Notes under the pieces: generated by a model
Told to the model about the DNA's origin: nothing
Database searches by the model: none
Seen by the model: only the letters and a program-made list of their open reading frames with translations
Shown: in pieces, positions 37,301 through 52,300 of the stretch
Position numbering within the stretch: the stretch's first letter is position 1
Layout of the letters: each line of letters opens with the position of its first letter
From: Nemertoderma westbladi
Lineage: Eukaryota; Xenacoelomorpha; Nemertodermatida; Nemertodermatidae
Assembly (NCBI GenBank): GCA_032718475.1
Contig: JAUCBJ010000550.1
Location: 1 to 64,000, forward strand
Direction: 5' to 3'
DNA length: 64,000 nucleotides
Translations under genes and position numbers: made by a program

Positions 37301-40300
37301 GACGTGATATATTTTAACCCATTAATCTGGATATACGCACTGTTGATGTTAACAATTGGAATATCTCTGACTGTGTCATCGGAAATACAAACGGAATTTC
37401 AATACCGCGTTGAAATTTACTCAATATGTGTTTATGGTGTTGGAATTGTAGCAGTACTTCTCCTCCTCAAAGTCTTATTTGACGAGAAGTCTGCACCGAT
37501 AGACTACCATAATGGGAGTATGTTTGTAAAGGGTGGAATATTTATTTTCTTTTTTGCCAGTTTTACTCAGGAATGTATTGACAGCGCAGTCTTCATGAAA
37601 ATGCTACAGAAATGTGGAAAAGATGCCGCTTTTCCCTTTTATATAGCCGTTCGAGAGTTATTTATGGCTGTTCAGGTGATTTTCATAATCCTACATTCTC
37701 AAAAATGTCTCCAAAATAATAAAATGATTTCAAAACTTTGCTTGGCACATTGCATCATGACAAATCTGTTTCTATGGTTTCAAACTGGAATTGAGCAAAC
37801 ACAAACACCCATAGATCTGAAGTGTAATTCAAACTCTAGCGCACCTGTAGAGGGTCTGCTGCATATTCTACAAGAGTTCACTAAACCTATAATTTCTCCT
37901 TGTCGTATTCAATATTGTCTCATGGCATCATCAATGTTGTTTTTCATGTTTAGGAATATTGGGATAAATCAGATGAGCTTCCATGGACACACACATTTAA
38001 GGAATTCCCTATCATCAAGCTCTATCTATTCAAATGGAACTACCGTGACACCTAATGAACAATTGAACGGAGGCGCATTGTGGATAATCGCTGGAGTTCT
38101 TTCAGGGACTTTATGCACACTAACTACAATAAGTGTAATTATTATATCACAAGTATTGCAGGAAGGAGAAACCCCAGAGCTATTAGCAGCGTTAATTACT
38201 CACGGCTCATTTCTAATTATCACCATGTTGATTATGAGTGTAAGCGCTGCAATAATTGGTTGGTCAATGCGATTTCGGCATAGTCTTCAGAATGAAACAG
38301 GAAAAATACATGTGAATGCAGTCATACTCCAAGTATCCTTAGCTGGGATATATGTAGTTTATGGGTATGGCTTTTTTGTGGTTCTATACGACACGAAATT
38401 ATACGAAATTCGTATAATTATGTTGATAAATTATATATTTTCCGTATTTCAAGCGACCGTTCAAACAATTGTTGTTTTGGACGCATTGCGTCGAAGTAGG
38501 AATGTTTCGAAAGAGGGTAAATGGAGCAAAGGATTGGTGATATTCTTATTGCTCGCGAATATTTCCGTTTGGATTGACAGACTATTCGAACTGGAGTTTA
38601 AATTCGATACAAGTAGGGTTGAAGGGTTCCATAATGGGAGGCTTTGGTTGGTTATTCTTCACACGATGGGGCCTCTGGTTATACACTACCGGTTCCATTC
38701 CGCCGAATGTTTGTGGGACATTATCAACCACGCCTATTCATCGAACTCGGAAGAAAAGAGAGAAAGAGCGGTCACCTGGTTGACAAACCTCAACAGAAAA
38801 TCGTCAAATCTTATCGGCACAGTCGTCAACCAGTAAACATCGGTGAAGGATTTAGTAATTTTATGAATCATTTCGAAGTATATAATTACTCTTGCCAGCA
38901 CATCTCAATTGTTTAAATAAAATATTGCACTGTTTTTTTTCCATGAAATTTACATAGTGTCATTGATGCCATAAAAGTGAACGTTGAAAATTTCCATTAT
39001 CATTGAACCTCTGCGCTCTGCTACCAGTTCCTATGTATCTCTAACTCTAAGTATGTCCACCACCTTAGTGATGTTTAGTACAGAATCAGTGCAAATTATT
39101 TTAGTAATCTTATGGATTTATCAGAATTGAATTTGGTACGTGTTATTCAAAATTACACGCTAATAGTGCCTACCACAAGTAAAATATCAGTAGGAATAAA
39201 TAAAACAGTGATAGAGCTACAGTTCTGCGCGCCAGCTCTTTAATTTATAACGAGATAACGAGAATACGGTAGTAGAAAATATTTGTGCACAAAAAGTGAG
39301 CATCAGAAACTGAATGCTGAAAAAGCTAGATCACCAATAGACCAAGCAGCAATTTGGTCTAGTGGTGATATTCCTGGGCTTCCAATCAAGAGACCCTGGT
39401 TCGATCCCTAGATGGGGCAGCACTGTTTGGGCACAGCGATTTAAATTGATGCAGACAGGCCCCCAGCCCTAGCTTTCATCCTTCACTGGTCATCGATAAA
39501 TAGGAAGCAAGGCAACTTGGGAAACAGAGTGGGAGGGTTTACTGGTGGTGAACAGGCATTCCTTGGCTTAAATGAGCCTAAAAGATTCTTCTATTCATAC
39601 TGAAAAGCAGTAGTAAAAGTAGAACTGGGTTATTACCATATCATGCAAGGCTATATTGATAGGATAACTCAGTTGAGTCGTCTTACATTTACTGGCTGGC
39701 TGCTAGTACTTCCTTGCAGTAGCCGCAATAGCATAATTATCAATGCGATGTTACCCACTCATGCGATAATCACGCAAGTAGATTTATTTACCTGTAATAT
39801 TGCATAAGTTTAACATCCTGGGTTTCTTTACTTTGCGCTACGTCGCGTAAAGCTTTTATCTGGGTACCGTTGTCCCACATCAGAACAACACAATCTTCGT
39901 CGTGCTCACCTGTAAATGTATCCAGTATCATCTGCAAACAGAAAATAAAAAAATTAGAGCAAAATTTATAGATCTAAATTGTATTATGATGGAAAATATA
40001 TTTATAACATTGGAGGTGTCTCATTGGTTCCCCCAAGCTTGACACTAGAACAAAGAAGCCTCCGCTTTGCAGGACATTGTTTTCGCCGTGAGGACCAGCC
40101 AGTGCATAATCTTGTACTTTGGCGGCCTCATGGAGTGAATAAGCGTGGTGGACAGCCCATGACTTTCGTGAGACGCATCTTAAAGGACACTGGCCTTGAA
40201 GATGCGGATGATCTAGCAAATGTCATGGGTGATAGGGAGTTGTGGCGGTGCAACTTTGTTGATAAGCCGGCATAGCATTGTTAATGCACGCTGCATTGGG

Positions 40301-43300
40301 CTTGGCAATTGTGGATTGCATGGTGGTGAAAAAATGTTTTTGTTAAGCCGGCATAGCATCTCAATGTGAGATTCAATGCAGCAGGTTGATTACAGTAGTA
40401 GTGTGATGGTAATACTGGACGTAAAGACGCGGTAATGACGCTAGACCTAACAATTTTGGACCTAATAAACACGTAATTGTATCAAATTGATAACATTGTA
40501 ATCGGATCGCATACCTCATCGTTCTGTACCTTCATCTCAATGAGAATATCCGAGTTGGCGGGGTTGAGAATCGCCTTGCATATGAGTTCCTGGGTAACTG
40601 GAATCGCTCGGTTGTTACTAACACAAAGATCACTAAGATATTCCAAGAACCTAAAACCGATTCAATCAAATCATTTAATTACTTAGAAGTGAACGACTAT
40701 TAAATAAACGCGATAAAGACGATACTAATATTAGTTCTAGTGGGAAAAATATAGGGTTTGATGAAAGAGAAACAGGCAATTTTTTTAATCAATAAGTTAT
40801 GTGAAGCAACACCTCAAACTTACACTAAATTTATAAATTCTGTAAATTTTTGGGCATATTAGTCTGCATAAAATATTCCCAGTTATGAAGGACATGCCAC
40901 AAAGAGTTTAACACTATTTTACAAAAAAATTAAAAATTTAATTCTACTCACCTGTAATCTTTGCTATTTTTCCTGACTAAACTAACGAATGTGTCGATCT
41001 CTGCGCTGCTGATGTGTTTCTCTAACAACTTCCTGTTGTTTTGAAGCAACGCTGTAATTGTATCTTCGGCCAGAATGTCATAACCTAAATATTCGAGATC
41101 GAAAATGTAGGAGAATTTGATCGGCATTTACAAAACATAAATGTGGTTTCCCGATACTAGGCCAGTTTATATATCAAATTTTCGGATTTGAAACGGTGGT
41201 TCTGAGCAATCAATAATTAATTAAAGGTGTATTTTCTAAAAATATTACAAATAAAAAAATTTGAATGAATGATATGACTTTTGGTCAACTGTAAAAATTA
41301 TTTGAAACTCGTAATGGTTTCCCACTGGAAAAACATATGTTTGTTGTTTTACAATTCATAAACAACAAGGTTTACCACTTTGAACACTACCAATCATCGA
41401 GAGAGGTAGGTTGTAAGGTACATTGTCGGGACGAGCGCAACGAGGAGGCGGAAATAATTCTTTGTGAGTAATTTACATATAACTGAAGTATAAACTCATT
41501 CCCAATTCAAATCCGAAATTTAATATAAATTGGCATTCTGTAAGTGGTCACCAAGAATACAATAGGCCTAACCATTACATACATAACAAGCTGATATAAT
41601 AATAATTATTACTATTATATTAATAAATATGTTAGATATATCTATTAATATATATTTATCATGATAATGAATTGATTAATCTTTTATCAAACTTTGTGCG
41701 TAACCCCTGGCTTAACGGTCGAAGAAAACTTTACTTTAATACTTTATTCATAACAAAGTGAAATATATTACACTTTATTTTTGGTACCGGTCTGATAAAT
41801 TTTTGAGAAACTGACACTTACCAATTTGATTTTGCATAAATCCAAAATATTTTCCAATGTATTCTTGATTCTTTCTATAATCTTGTTGAGATAATCGAAG
41901 AATGCGGTAACACAACTGGCACATATGTTTAATAGCTGAATGTCTCTAATAATAAAAACGAAGAACGATAATTAATTAAATAAATCTTCATTTCATTTAT
42001 TAATTAAGAAATGTTATATCACTTTTAGTCACAGAATAATATTAAATTAATTTATATTAAAGCTTACGGGATATGTTCTTACATTTGGGGAATTTTCTGA
42101 GCTGCAGGTTGCGGCGCCGTGATTCATGATTCTTAGAATGTAATAATAATTAGAATACTACTACTGCTATTGGCGTGCTGCATTGCTGCTGCATTATATA
42201 TATATATTACATATATATGAAGAATGCTCTGCCGGATTGTCGACAAAATTGCGCAGCCACAACTCCCTATCACCCATGACATTTGCTTGGTCATCCGCAT
42301 CTTCAAGGTCAGTGTCCTTTAAGATGGGTCTCCATCACTGGAGCTTATGCCATTACGATCACAGATTTCTTGAGGGCTGTCAAGGTTCACTGTCATAATT
42401 TTGGTCTTCTTGGAATTTACAAAAAAACCAACACTAGAAGCAACCTGCCCCAATGAGTAGATAAGACGTTGGGCTAGTGATTCTGACAATACCCCTAACT
42501 AAGTCATCAGCAATCAGCATCACCCCATCTTTAAAGATGGTCTAAGGACATGCGTAGAACAAAATCAACCAGAATTATGAATAATAATGGTGCAAGTGTG
42601 TCACCCAGAAGGCTCCCCATAAGACTTCGAATAAAACTGCATCACCATCAGCAGTAGACACAAATGTTGTCGAACCATCGTGCAGTGATCTGATAGCTGC
42701 AATAATTTCATCAGGAATCCCATATGCTACCAGAATGCTGAACATACGTGGTCGGAAGACTGAGTCGAAGGCTTTATAGACGTCAACAAAGATAATAACC
42801 AGTTGTCAGTCTTTCTTTGTTGAGAACTGTTCGATTATTATTATAAGCGCCAGAATAGGCTCCATGGTCCCACGACCTTTACGGAACCCATTTTGGTTCA
42901 CACGTAACAGTCTCTCAACAGGATCCCTGATGCGATTTAATATAATTCTATTGGATAGCTTTGCAGCATTCGAGAGTAACGAGATTCTACGAAATGATCC
43001 ACGGGTTGTTAGGTTGCCCTTCTTTGGGGCTGGGACAAAATTATTTGTTTTCAGTTCTTTACGGACGCTCTTTGTTCTATACATGTCCACAATAATGGGG
43101 TGAATGCGCGTTTAAAGACCTCAGGGGGCACGCCATCTACTCCACTGGCACGATTGACGATTGCACTGGCACTTGAAATTCCTTGCTGCATTCTTGATTT
43201 CAGCAAAGGAGAAGTTACCAATAAATGGGGATATCGGTGAGCCTGAGCACATAATAAGGATAGATTCGTTTCAGGTTCAAAATTCAGTAATTATTGTTTA

Positions 43301-46300
43301 TGTAACTGATATATTTACTGCAAAGATCTGATCTTTTGGTGCTGCTTGTTATCCGAACAGTAAGTCCTGACATACCCGGCGTACACATAAATTATATCTT
43401 TGTTACACTACGTAGCACATAATTGTGAATATAAGTTTGATATCCTGGGGGGCCACCTTTACTTCTATATCATAGGGGTTAAATAAACAGACAATGTGCT
43501 GGATCCCAAAACTGTATTATTCAAGACGAATGTGCCCCTAAGTATTTAAAAAAATAAATGTATAATATAAGAATTACTCTCATGTTTTATAGTTTCGATT
43601 AGATGAAATATATGAGCACTGTTATATAAGAACGCATTATATTATTAGATATAAATACAATCTAAAGTAAAGTCTTATTCAGAGTTCATAGAGTCGAAAA
43701 ACAAATGCAATTTAAGTTTAAAAATTAAACCCATGGATTGCCAGCCAATAAAATAATGGGATTTTTTAGTCGCAAAGCCACATCTACATATTATAATGGA
43801 AACGAAATTGCAAGATTTAATAAATTAGCACAAACAATCCCTTAATGTAAGGGATTGTTAATCCCTGTTCGAGTCCCTCTACGTATTTGACAATCATTGT
43901 CATATGGGTGATAATCATTGACACATATGAGATAATCATTGTAACAGAAGTAACAACCATTGACACATATGTGATAATCATTGTCACAGAAGTAACAACC
44001 ATTGACACATATGTGATAATCATTGTCACAGAAGTAACAACCATTGACACATATGTGATAATCATTGTCACAGAAGTAACAACCATTGACACATATGTGA
44101 TAATCATTGTCACAGAAGTAACAACCATTGACACATATGTGATAATCATTGTCACAGAAGTAACAACCATTGACACATATGTGATAATCATTATCACATG
44201 TTTGACAATCATTGTCACATGGGTGATAATAATTGTCACAGAAGTAACAATCATTGTCATATGGGTGGTAACCATTAACACATATGTGATAATCATTGTC
44301 ACATTTTTGACAATCATTGTCACATGGGTGATAATAATTGTCACATGTTTGACAATCATTGTCACAAGGGTGATAATAATTGTCACAGAAGTAACAATCA
44401 TTGTCATATGGGTGATAACCATTGACACATATGTGATAATCATTGTCACATTTTTGACAATCATTGTCACAAGGGTGATATATACAGTTGTCATTTCATT
44501 GGGGTAACTCATTGTCATATGCTGATAACCATTGACACATCTGATCAATCATTGTCACATAATATTTCACAAACTATTACTCAACATGTACGGTGATAAT
44601 AATTGTCACAGAAGTAACTGACTCAATCACTTGATCAATCATCTGATCCAATAACTTAGTCCAAATAATCTGACTCCAAAGTACATCTATCAATTATCTA
44701 TCCAGAATAACCTAGTGCAAATACTTGATCCAAACTATCACATCAATCTGTCTACTGGGAAATAACTCTTCACAACATATCTGATCAATCATTGTCACAT
44801 TATTATCAATCTGTCACATGCATAACTACATCTGTCACAGAACTAATCTGATCCAAACTACTGTACGGGTGATAATAATTGTCACAGAAGTAACTCCAAT
44901 CATTGTCTACTGGGCGATAACTACTCTACTCCAAACTACTCTGACTCCAAATACTCTGTCACAGAACTACTCTACTCCATTGCTCTACTGCGAGATCACT
45001 CTTGCAATCTCTCTACTCCAATCTACTCTACTCCAATCTACTCTACTCCAATCTACTCTACTCCAATTACTCTACTCGAATTACTCTACTCCACTACTCT
45101 ACTCCAATCTACTCTACTCCAAACTACTCTACTCCAATCTACTCTACTCCAATCTACTCTACTCCAATCTACTCTACTCCAATCTACTCTACTCCAATCT
45201 ACTCTACTCCAATCTACTCTACTCCAATCTACTCTACTCCAATCTACTCTACTCCAATCTACTCTACTCCAATCTACTCTACTCCAATCTACTCTACTCC
45301 AAACTACTCTACTCCAAACTACTCTACTCCAAACTACTCTACTCCAAACTACTCTACTCCAAACTACTCTACTCCAAACTACTCTACTCCAAACTACTCT
45401 ACTCCAAACTACTCTACTCCAATCTACTCTACTCCAATCTACTCTACTCCAATCTACTCTACTCCAAACTACTCTACTCCAATCTACTCTACTCCAATCT
45501 ACTCTACTCCAAACTACTCTACTCCAAACTACTCTACTCCAAACTACTCTACTCCAATCTACTCTACTCCAATCTACTCTACTCCAATATACTCTACTCC
45601 AATATACTCTACTCCAAACTACTCTACTCCAATCTACTCTACTCCAATCTACTCTACTCCAATCTACTCTACTCCAATATACTCTACTCCAATATACTCT
45701 ACTCCAAACTACTCTACTCCAATCTACTCTACTCCAATCTACTCTACTCCAATCTACTCTACTCCAATATACTCTACTCCAATATACTCTACTCCAATAT
45801 ACTCTACTCCAAACTACTCTACTCCAATCTACTCTACTCCAATCTACTCTACTCCAATCTACTCTACTCCAATATACTCTACTCCAATATACTCTACTCC
45901 AAACTACTCTACTCCAATCTACTCTACTCCAATCTACTCTACTCCAATCTACTCTACTCCAATATACTCTACTCCAATATACTCTACTCCAAACTACTCT
46001 ACTCCAATCTACTCTACTGCAATCTACTCTACTCCAATCTACTCTACTCCAATATACTCTACTCCAATATACTCTACTCCAAACTACTCTACTCCAATCT
46101 ACTCTACTCCAATCTACTCTACTCCAATATACTCTACTCCAATATACTCTACTCCAAACTACTCTACTCCAATCTACTCTACTCCAATCTACTCTACTCC
46201 AATATACTCTACTCCAATATACTCTACTCCAAACTACTCTACTCCAATCTACTCTACTCCAATCTACTCTACTCCAATCTACTCTACTCCAATATACTCT

Positions 46301-49300
46301 ACTCCAATATACTCTACTCCAAACTACTCTACTCCAATCTACTCTACTCCAATCTACTCTACTCCAATATACTCTACTCCAATATACTCTACTCCAAACT
46401 ACTCTACTCCAATCTACTCTACTCCAATCTACTCTACTCCAATCTACTCTACTCCAATCTACTCTACTCCAATCTACTCTACTCCAAACTACTCTACTCC
46501 AATCTACTCTACTCCAATCTACTCTACTCCAATCTACTCTACTCCAATATACTCTACTCCAATATACTCTACTCCAAACTACTCTACTCCAATCTACTCT
46601 ACTCCAATCTACTCTACTCCAATCTACTCTACTCCAATATACTCTACTCCAATATACTCTACTCCAAACTACTCTACTCCAAACTACTCTACTCCAAACT
46701 ACTCTACTCCAAACTACTCTACTCCAAACTACTCTACTCCAATCTACTCTACTCCAATCTACTCTACTCCAATCTACTCTACTCCAATCTACTCTACTCC
46801 AATCTACTCTACTCCAATCTACTCTACTCCAATCTACTCTACTCCAAACTACTCTACTCCAATCTACTCTACTCCAATCTACTCTACTCCAATCTACTCT
46901 ACTCCAATCTACTCTACTCCAATCTACTCTACTCCAAACTACTCTACTCCAAACTACTCTACTCCAAACTACTCTACTCCAATCTACTCTACTCCAATCT
47001 ACTCTACTCCAATCTACTCTACTCCAAACTACTCTACTCCAATCTACTCTACTCCAAACTACTCTACTCCAATCTACTCTACTCCAAACTACTCTACTCC
47101 AATCTACTCTACTCCAATCTACTCTACTCCAATATACTCTACTCCAATATACTCTACTCCAAACTACTCTACTCCAAACTACTCTACTCCAAACTACTCT
47201 ACTCCAAACTACTCTACTCCAATCTACTCTACTCCAAACTACTCTACTCCAAACTACTCTACTCCAAACTACTCTACTCCAAACTACTCTACTCCAAACT
47301 ACTCTACTCCAAACTACTCTACTCCAAACTACTCTACTCCAAACTACTCTACTCCAAACTACTCTACTCCAAACTACTCTACTCCAATCTACTCTACTCC
47401 AATCTACTCTACTCCAATCTACTCTACTCCAAACTACTCTACTCCAATCTACTCTACTCCAATCTACTCTACTCCAATATACTCTACTCCAATATACTCT
47501 ACTCCAAACTACTCTACTCCAAACTACTCTACTCCAAACTACTCTACTCCAAACTACTCTACTCCAATCTACTCTACTCCAAACTACTCTACTCCAAACT
47601 ACTCTACTCCAATCTACTCTACTCCAATCTACTCTACTCCAATCTACTCTACTCCAATATACTCTACTCCAAACTACTCTACTCCAAACTACTCTACTCC
47701 AAACTACTCTACTCCAATCTACTCTACTCCAATCTACTCTACTCCAATCTACTCTACTCCAAACTACTCTACTCCAAACTACTCTACTCCAATCTACTCT
47801 ACTCCAATCTACTCTACTCCAATCTACTCTACTCCAAACTACTCTACTCCAAACTACTCTACTCCAATCTACTCTACTCCAATCTACTCTACTCCAATCT
47901 ACTCTACTCCAAACTACTCTACTCCAAACTACTCTACTCCAATCTACTCTACTCCAATCTACTCTACTCCAATATACTCTACTCCAATATACTCTACTCC
48001 AAACTACTCTACTCCAAACTACTCTACTCCAAACTACTCTACTCCAATCTACTCTACTCCAATCTACTCTACTCCAAACTACTCTACTCCAAACTACTCT
48101 ACTCCAATCTACTCTACTCCAAACTACTCTACTCCAAACTACTCTACTCCAAACTACTCTACTCCAATATACTCTACTCCAATCTACTCTACTCCAATAT
48201 ACTCTACTCCAAACTACTCTACTCCAAACTACTCTACTCCAAACTACTCTACTCCAAACTACTCTACTCCAAACTACTCTACTCCAAACTACTCTACTCC
48301 AAACTACTCTACTCCAAACTACTCTACTCCAATCTACTCTACTCCAATCTACTCTACTCCAATCTACTCTACTCCAAACTACTCTACTCCAAACTACTCT
48401 ACTCCAAACTACTCTACTCCAAACTACTCTACTCCAAACTACTCTACTCCAAACTACTCTACTCCAAACTACTCTACTCCAATCTACTCTACTCCAAACT
48501 ACTCTACTCCAAACTACTCTACTCCAATCTACTCTACTCCAATCTACTCTACTCCAATCTACTCTACTCCAAACTACTCTACTCCAATCTACTCTACTCC
48601 AATCTACTCTACTCCAATCTACTCTACTCCAAACTACTCTACTCCAAACTACTCTACTCCAAACTACTCTACTCCAAACTACTCTACTCCAAACTACTCT
48701 ACTCCTAACTACTCTACTCCAAACTACTCTACTCCAAACTACTCTACTCCAAACTACTCTACTCCAAACTACTCTACTCCAAACTACTCTACTCCAATCT
48801 ACTCTACTCCAAACTACTCTACTCCAAACTACTCTACTCCAATCTACTCTACTCCAATCTACTCTACTCCAAACTACTCTACTCCAAACTACTCTACTCC
48901 AATCTACTCTACTCCAATCTACTCTACTCCAATCTACTCTACTCCAAACTACTCTACTCCAATCTACTCTACTCCAAACTACTCTACTCCAAACTACTCT
49001 ACTCCAAACTACTCTACTCCAATCTACTCTACTCCAATCTACTCTACTCCAAACTACTCTACTCCAAACTACTCTACTCCAATCTACTCTACTCCAATCT
49101 ACTCTACTCCAAACTACTCTACTCCAAACTACTCTACTCCAATCTACTCTACTCCAATCTACTCTACTCCAATCTACTCTACTCCAAACTACTCTACTCC
49201 AAACTACTCTACTCCAAACTACTCTACTCCAAACTACTCTACTCCAAACTACTCTACTCCAAACTACTCTACTCCAAACTACTCTACTCCAAACTACTCT

Positions 49301-52300
49301 ACTCCAATCTACTCTACTCCAATCTACTCTACTCCAATATACTCTACTCCAAACTACTCTACTCCAAACTACTCTACTCCAAACTACTCTACTCCAAACT
49401 ACTCTACTCCAAACTACTCTACTCCAAACTACTCTACTCCAATCTACTATTCTCCAATCTTAATTGTTTCTATTTTGAACAACTTTTATTATAGGATAGG
49501 ATCTAGAGATCTACTGATTTTAGATATTATTCATGTTTAAGCACTTCCGATTCCCACCATGGTGACAACGCTTGCCATCAGGGTGACAATGATTGTAGAA
49601 AAAGGTGGTAATATTGGCGGCAATCAGACAAATCAGTTGAATATATTAGTTTATTTAAATCCGCATTAAATAGGGAAACTTCTTAAATAATTCCATTTTC
49701 ACTTCTATTTTTCAGAAGTGAAATTATAAAAACGTCATATTATAGCAAGAGCATAATAAATATATAAGAAAGAAATGCTAATATCTACGTATCAAAGTAT
49801 TAAACCATAGTATTGAATTCAACGAAGCTATCATCTGAGTTTATCGAAATCCCTCTGTCGAGACGTCCGTAGGCCTCGGCCAGCACGAGGTTGTCGTCAT
49901 TGTCGTCGAGAGCCTCGTCGTCTGTTAGCCTGATGTCGTTGGCGCTATCGGCGAGGTCATCCCGACTTCCGAACCGACATGGGATGGTCGTGGCGTTGGT
50001 TCCGGCCCGGTCCGGGAGCACTGGGTACAGGATCGGGGAGTCCGAGGAGAACGGGAAGGCGGAGGTGTACTGGAACCCGTACGGACGGCGAACGAACACC
50101 TTGGGGTAGAGAGAGGCCAGCGTCGGGTTCGGGATATAAGGATCCGTGGTTAATTCATCAACAGTATACTCCTGGATCTCTTCGATAAGGGATATAATGT
50201 CTCTAACTAAGTCGTTAGCGATAAGATAGAGGCAAGGGGAACCTCCATTCATAACGTGTGCACAAGCGACGAAACTGAAAGTAAACGAATATATAATTCT
50301 AAATATAATACTAAATTTATTTAAGTGAAATTAAATACTCTAATACTAAACACAAATCTATACTGCATTGTTTAATTAAACAACAATGTTCAATTGTGGG
50401 TTAACTTTTCGCTTTTTTTTTTATCGACGCCGTACACTTACACCTACACATTCCCCGGGCTGGTTATTGCTGGATACACATTACAACTTACATGTTGTAT
50501 TATTTAACATTAACAATTAAATCAATTGGATTTGAGCTGATTATTCAACGGCAATAAATAACATTTTAATATGAAAAATAAACATGTTGTTGTACATTGC
50601 ATTAATTAACTCTAATAATTCCAATCCCGGAAATAATAACACATTCGCAATGAAATATTTAAAAATAGGGTTATGTTATTCCTAGAAAAAAATAGTACAT
50701 TTATTTTTCAACACTCCTGTATCTGCCTGATATTTTAATAAGACTTTGTTTAATCCGGTTACGGATATTTAATAGGACAAAATTAAAGGCAACGTTGAAG
50801 AAATTGTGAAGGATTGTATTTCTTTTTGTCAACTCGAGCTGTATATTATTTTAGGGATGATGAGTTTGTGGTGGTTCGTTCATCGACGTCCTTTAATTTG
50901 CCTATTTCTAAATTTTGCACAACGTTAAACACCAAAAATCCTCATTGAAGGGGTTGGTTGCAGGTGTGGTAGGCCTAGGGTAACTGATTCAGGTGATAAT
51001 ACTATATTGAAAGTTTCTAGCTTAAATAATGCCGTGCCTGTACGTAGATTGATACAAAATTTGGCAACCCTATATTGTATATTCTCTGGAGCAAGACACA
51101 TTTTTTGCCTAATTTGAATTAAACTATTGGTTAAAAGTCCAGTTAAAAGTACAGTCCAGTCAGTAGGCAGAACTAAAGTAAGTAGAGAAAATTACAAACC
51201 CCATATCAAGAAAATAAGGTTGACAGTTATTACAGTAGCCCATGTAAAGTATACCAGAGTTTCTGCTGTTATATTTCAGTTTGCCCCCATGTGAAGAATA
51301 CCAGGGCCGAGTAACTCAAAAAATCTTGAGATTGACCTTGAAACTAACCTTGAATCTATTTTACTCGTATTCCTATCGGAAATATTTCAAGTTAGACTTG
51401 AGAATTTCCTCAAGGTAAACTTGAAATTTCAAGCCGGTAACAAAGTAAATCTTGACATTCGTTGAAGTCAAGGTTCGAGATAAATGTCAAGGTAGCCATG
51501 GAGGTACTGTACGTTCAAATTTCAAGGTATCTACAAATCATCGATTCAGATGTTAGCTGTTAGCTTACTGTACCGGTTCCATAAGAGGCATTTTTGCAGA
51601 ATACACGAAATTTTTAAATAACACTCACTTTAACATGAATATAACATGAATGATGGGTACAGTAGAGTTATACTCCGAAGTATGTATACTAGTATAGCTA
51701 TTATTATTGATATAATAGCTACCGGTATTATAATGTGTTAAAAGTAAATTTTCTTCGGCCGCTAGGCCAGGGATTACGCACAAATTTTGACGACTTATTT
51801 CCAGTGCGGTCCCCCCAGAACTTTACTCCCCAGAGGAAACTCCAGTACTCATTTAGCTACCACTTAAGGATGCAAGGCAGAGATGCGCCCTGGCTGGTCC
51901 CTTTAAAGCATTCGTGCCGAAACGAAAACTGCCCTGACCAATGCGGGGATCGAACCCACGACCTACGGGAGATGTGAATTCAATGCAACCACTACACTAC
52001 ACTAAGGTTGGACCTGGTAGTTAGCTTATGGTTTTTATATCGCAAATCCTAATGCTTTGCTATGGTTTTTTATATGGCAGCAGAGGTAGTACAGAATTTT
52101 TGAAAAAGTGTTCAGTAATAAACGTGTGGTATCGTGACCTACTACAACAGTATAACACGACCCGGAATTCTGCGACCGGCCATAACATATATACAGTAGA
52201 TCAACTTGAAAGGGATACTAAACTTGGGAGAAACGAAATTGCGACAACCATGGAGAATCGGAAAGCCTAGGAAAGGGATTATATAGCGGGTTTCTCTGCA

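Larger units (their letters stand above)
26426..39791. other. 13.4-kb IP3 receptor intron hosting two otopetrin-like genes
   Basis: The flanking exons 7 and 8 are directly contiguous in the protein (YYR|HQLGLF), so no receptor exon is missing here. The intron contains a fold-back family with poly-G tails (27.3-28.6 kb). It also contains the two plus-strand otopetrin-like genes, the 5.8-kb minisatellite and a SINE. Confidence 0.9.

Noticed and set aside
39347-39420. Functional tRNA gene
   Set aside because: A- and B-boxes are present but the cloverleaf does not close, and a SINE body follows that recurs at 52.6 kb. The same argument applies at 15.57 and 51.95 kb.
39979-40275. Independent 98-codon host gene
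   Set aside because: It is the C-terminal tail of a LINE reverse transcriptase, repeated at 0.6-1.0, 42.2 and 56 kb.
43817-44548. Frames of 243 and 206 codons on opposite strands ([12 protein letters not shown]-type repeats)
   Set aside because: Product of the 42-bp array, equally open on both strands.
44818-49540. Two overlapping plus-strand frames of about 1,300 and 1,510 codons
   Set aside because: They are translations of the 15-bp satellite. A period divisible by three without stops opens frames automatically, both frames are equally open, and there is no start context or non-repeat domain.
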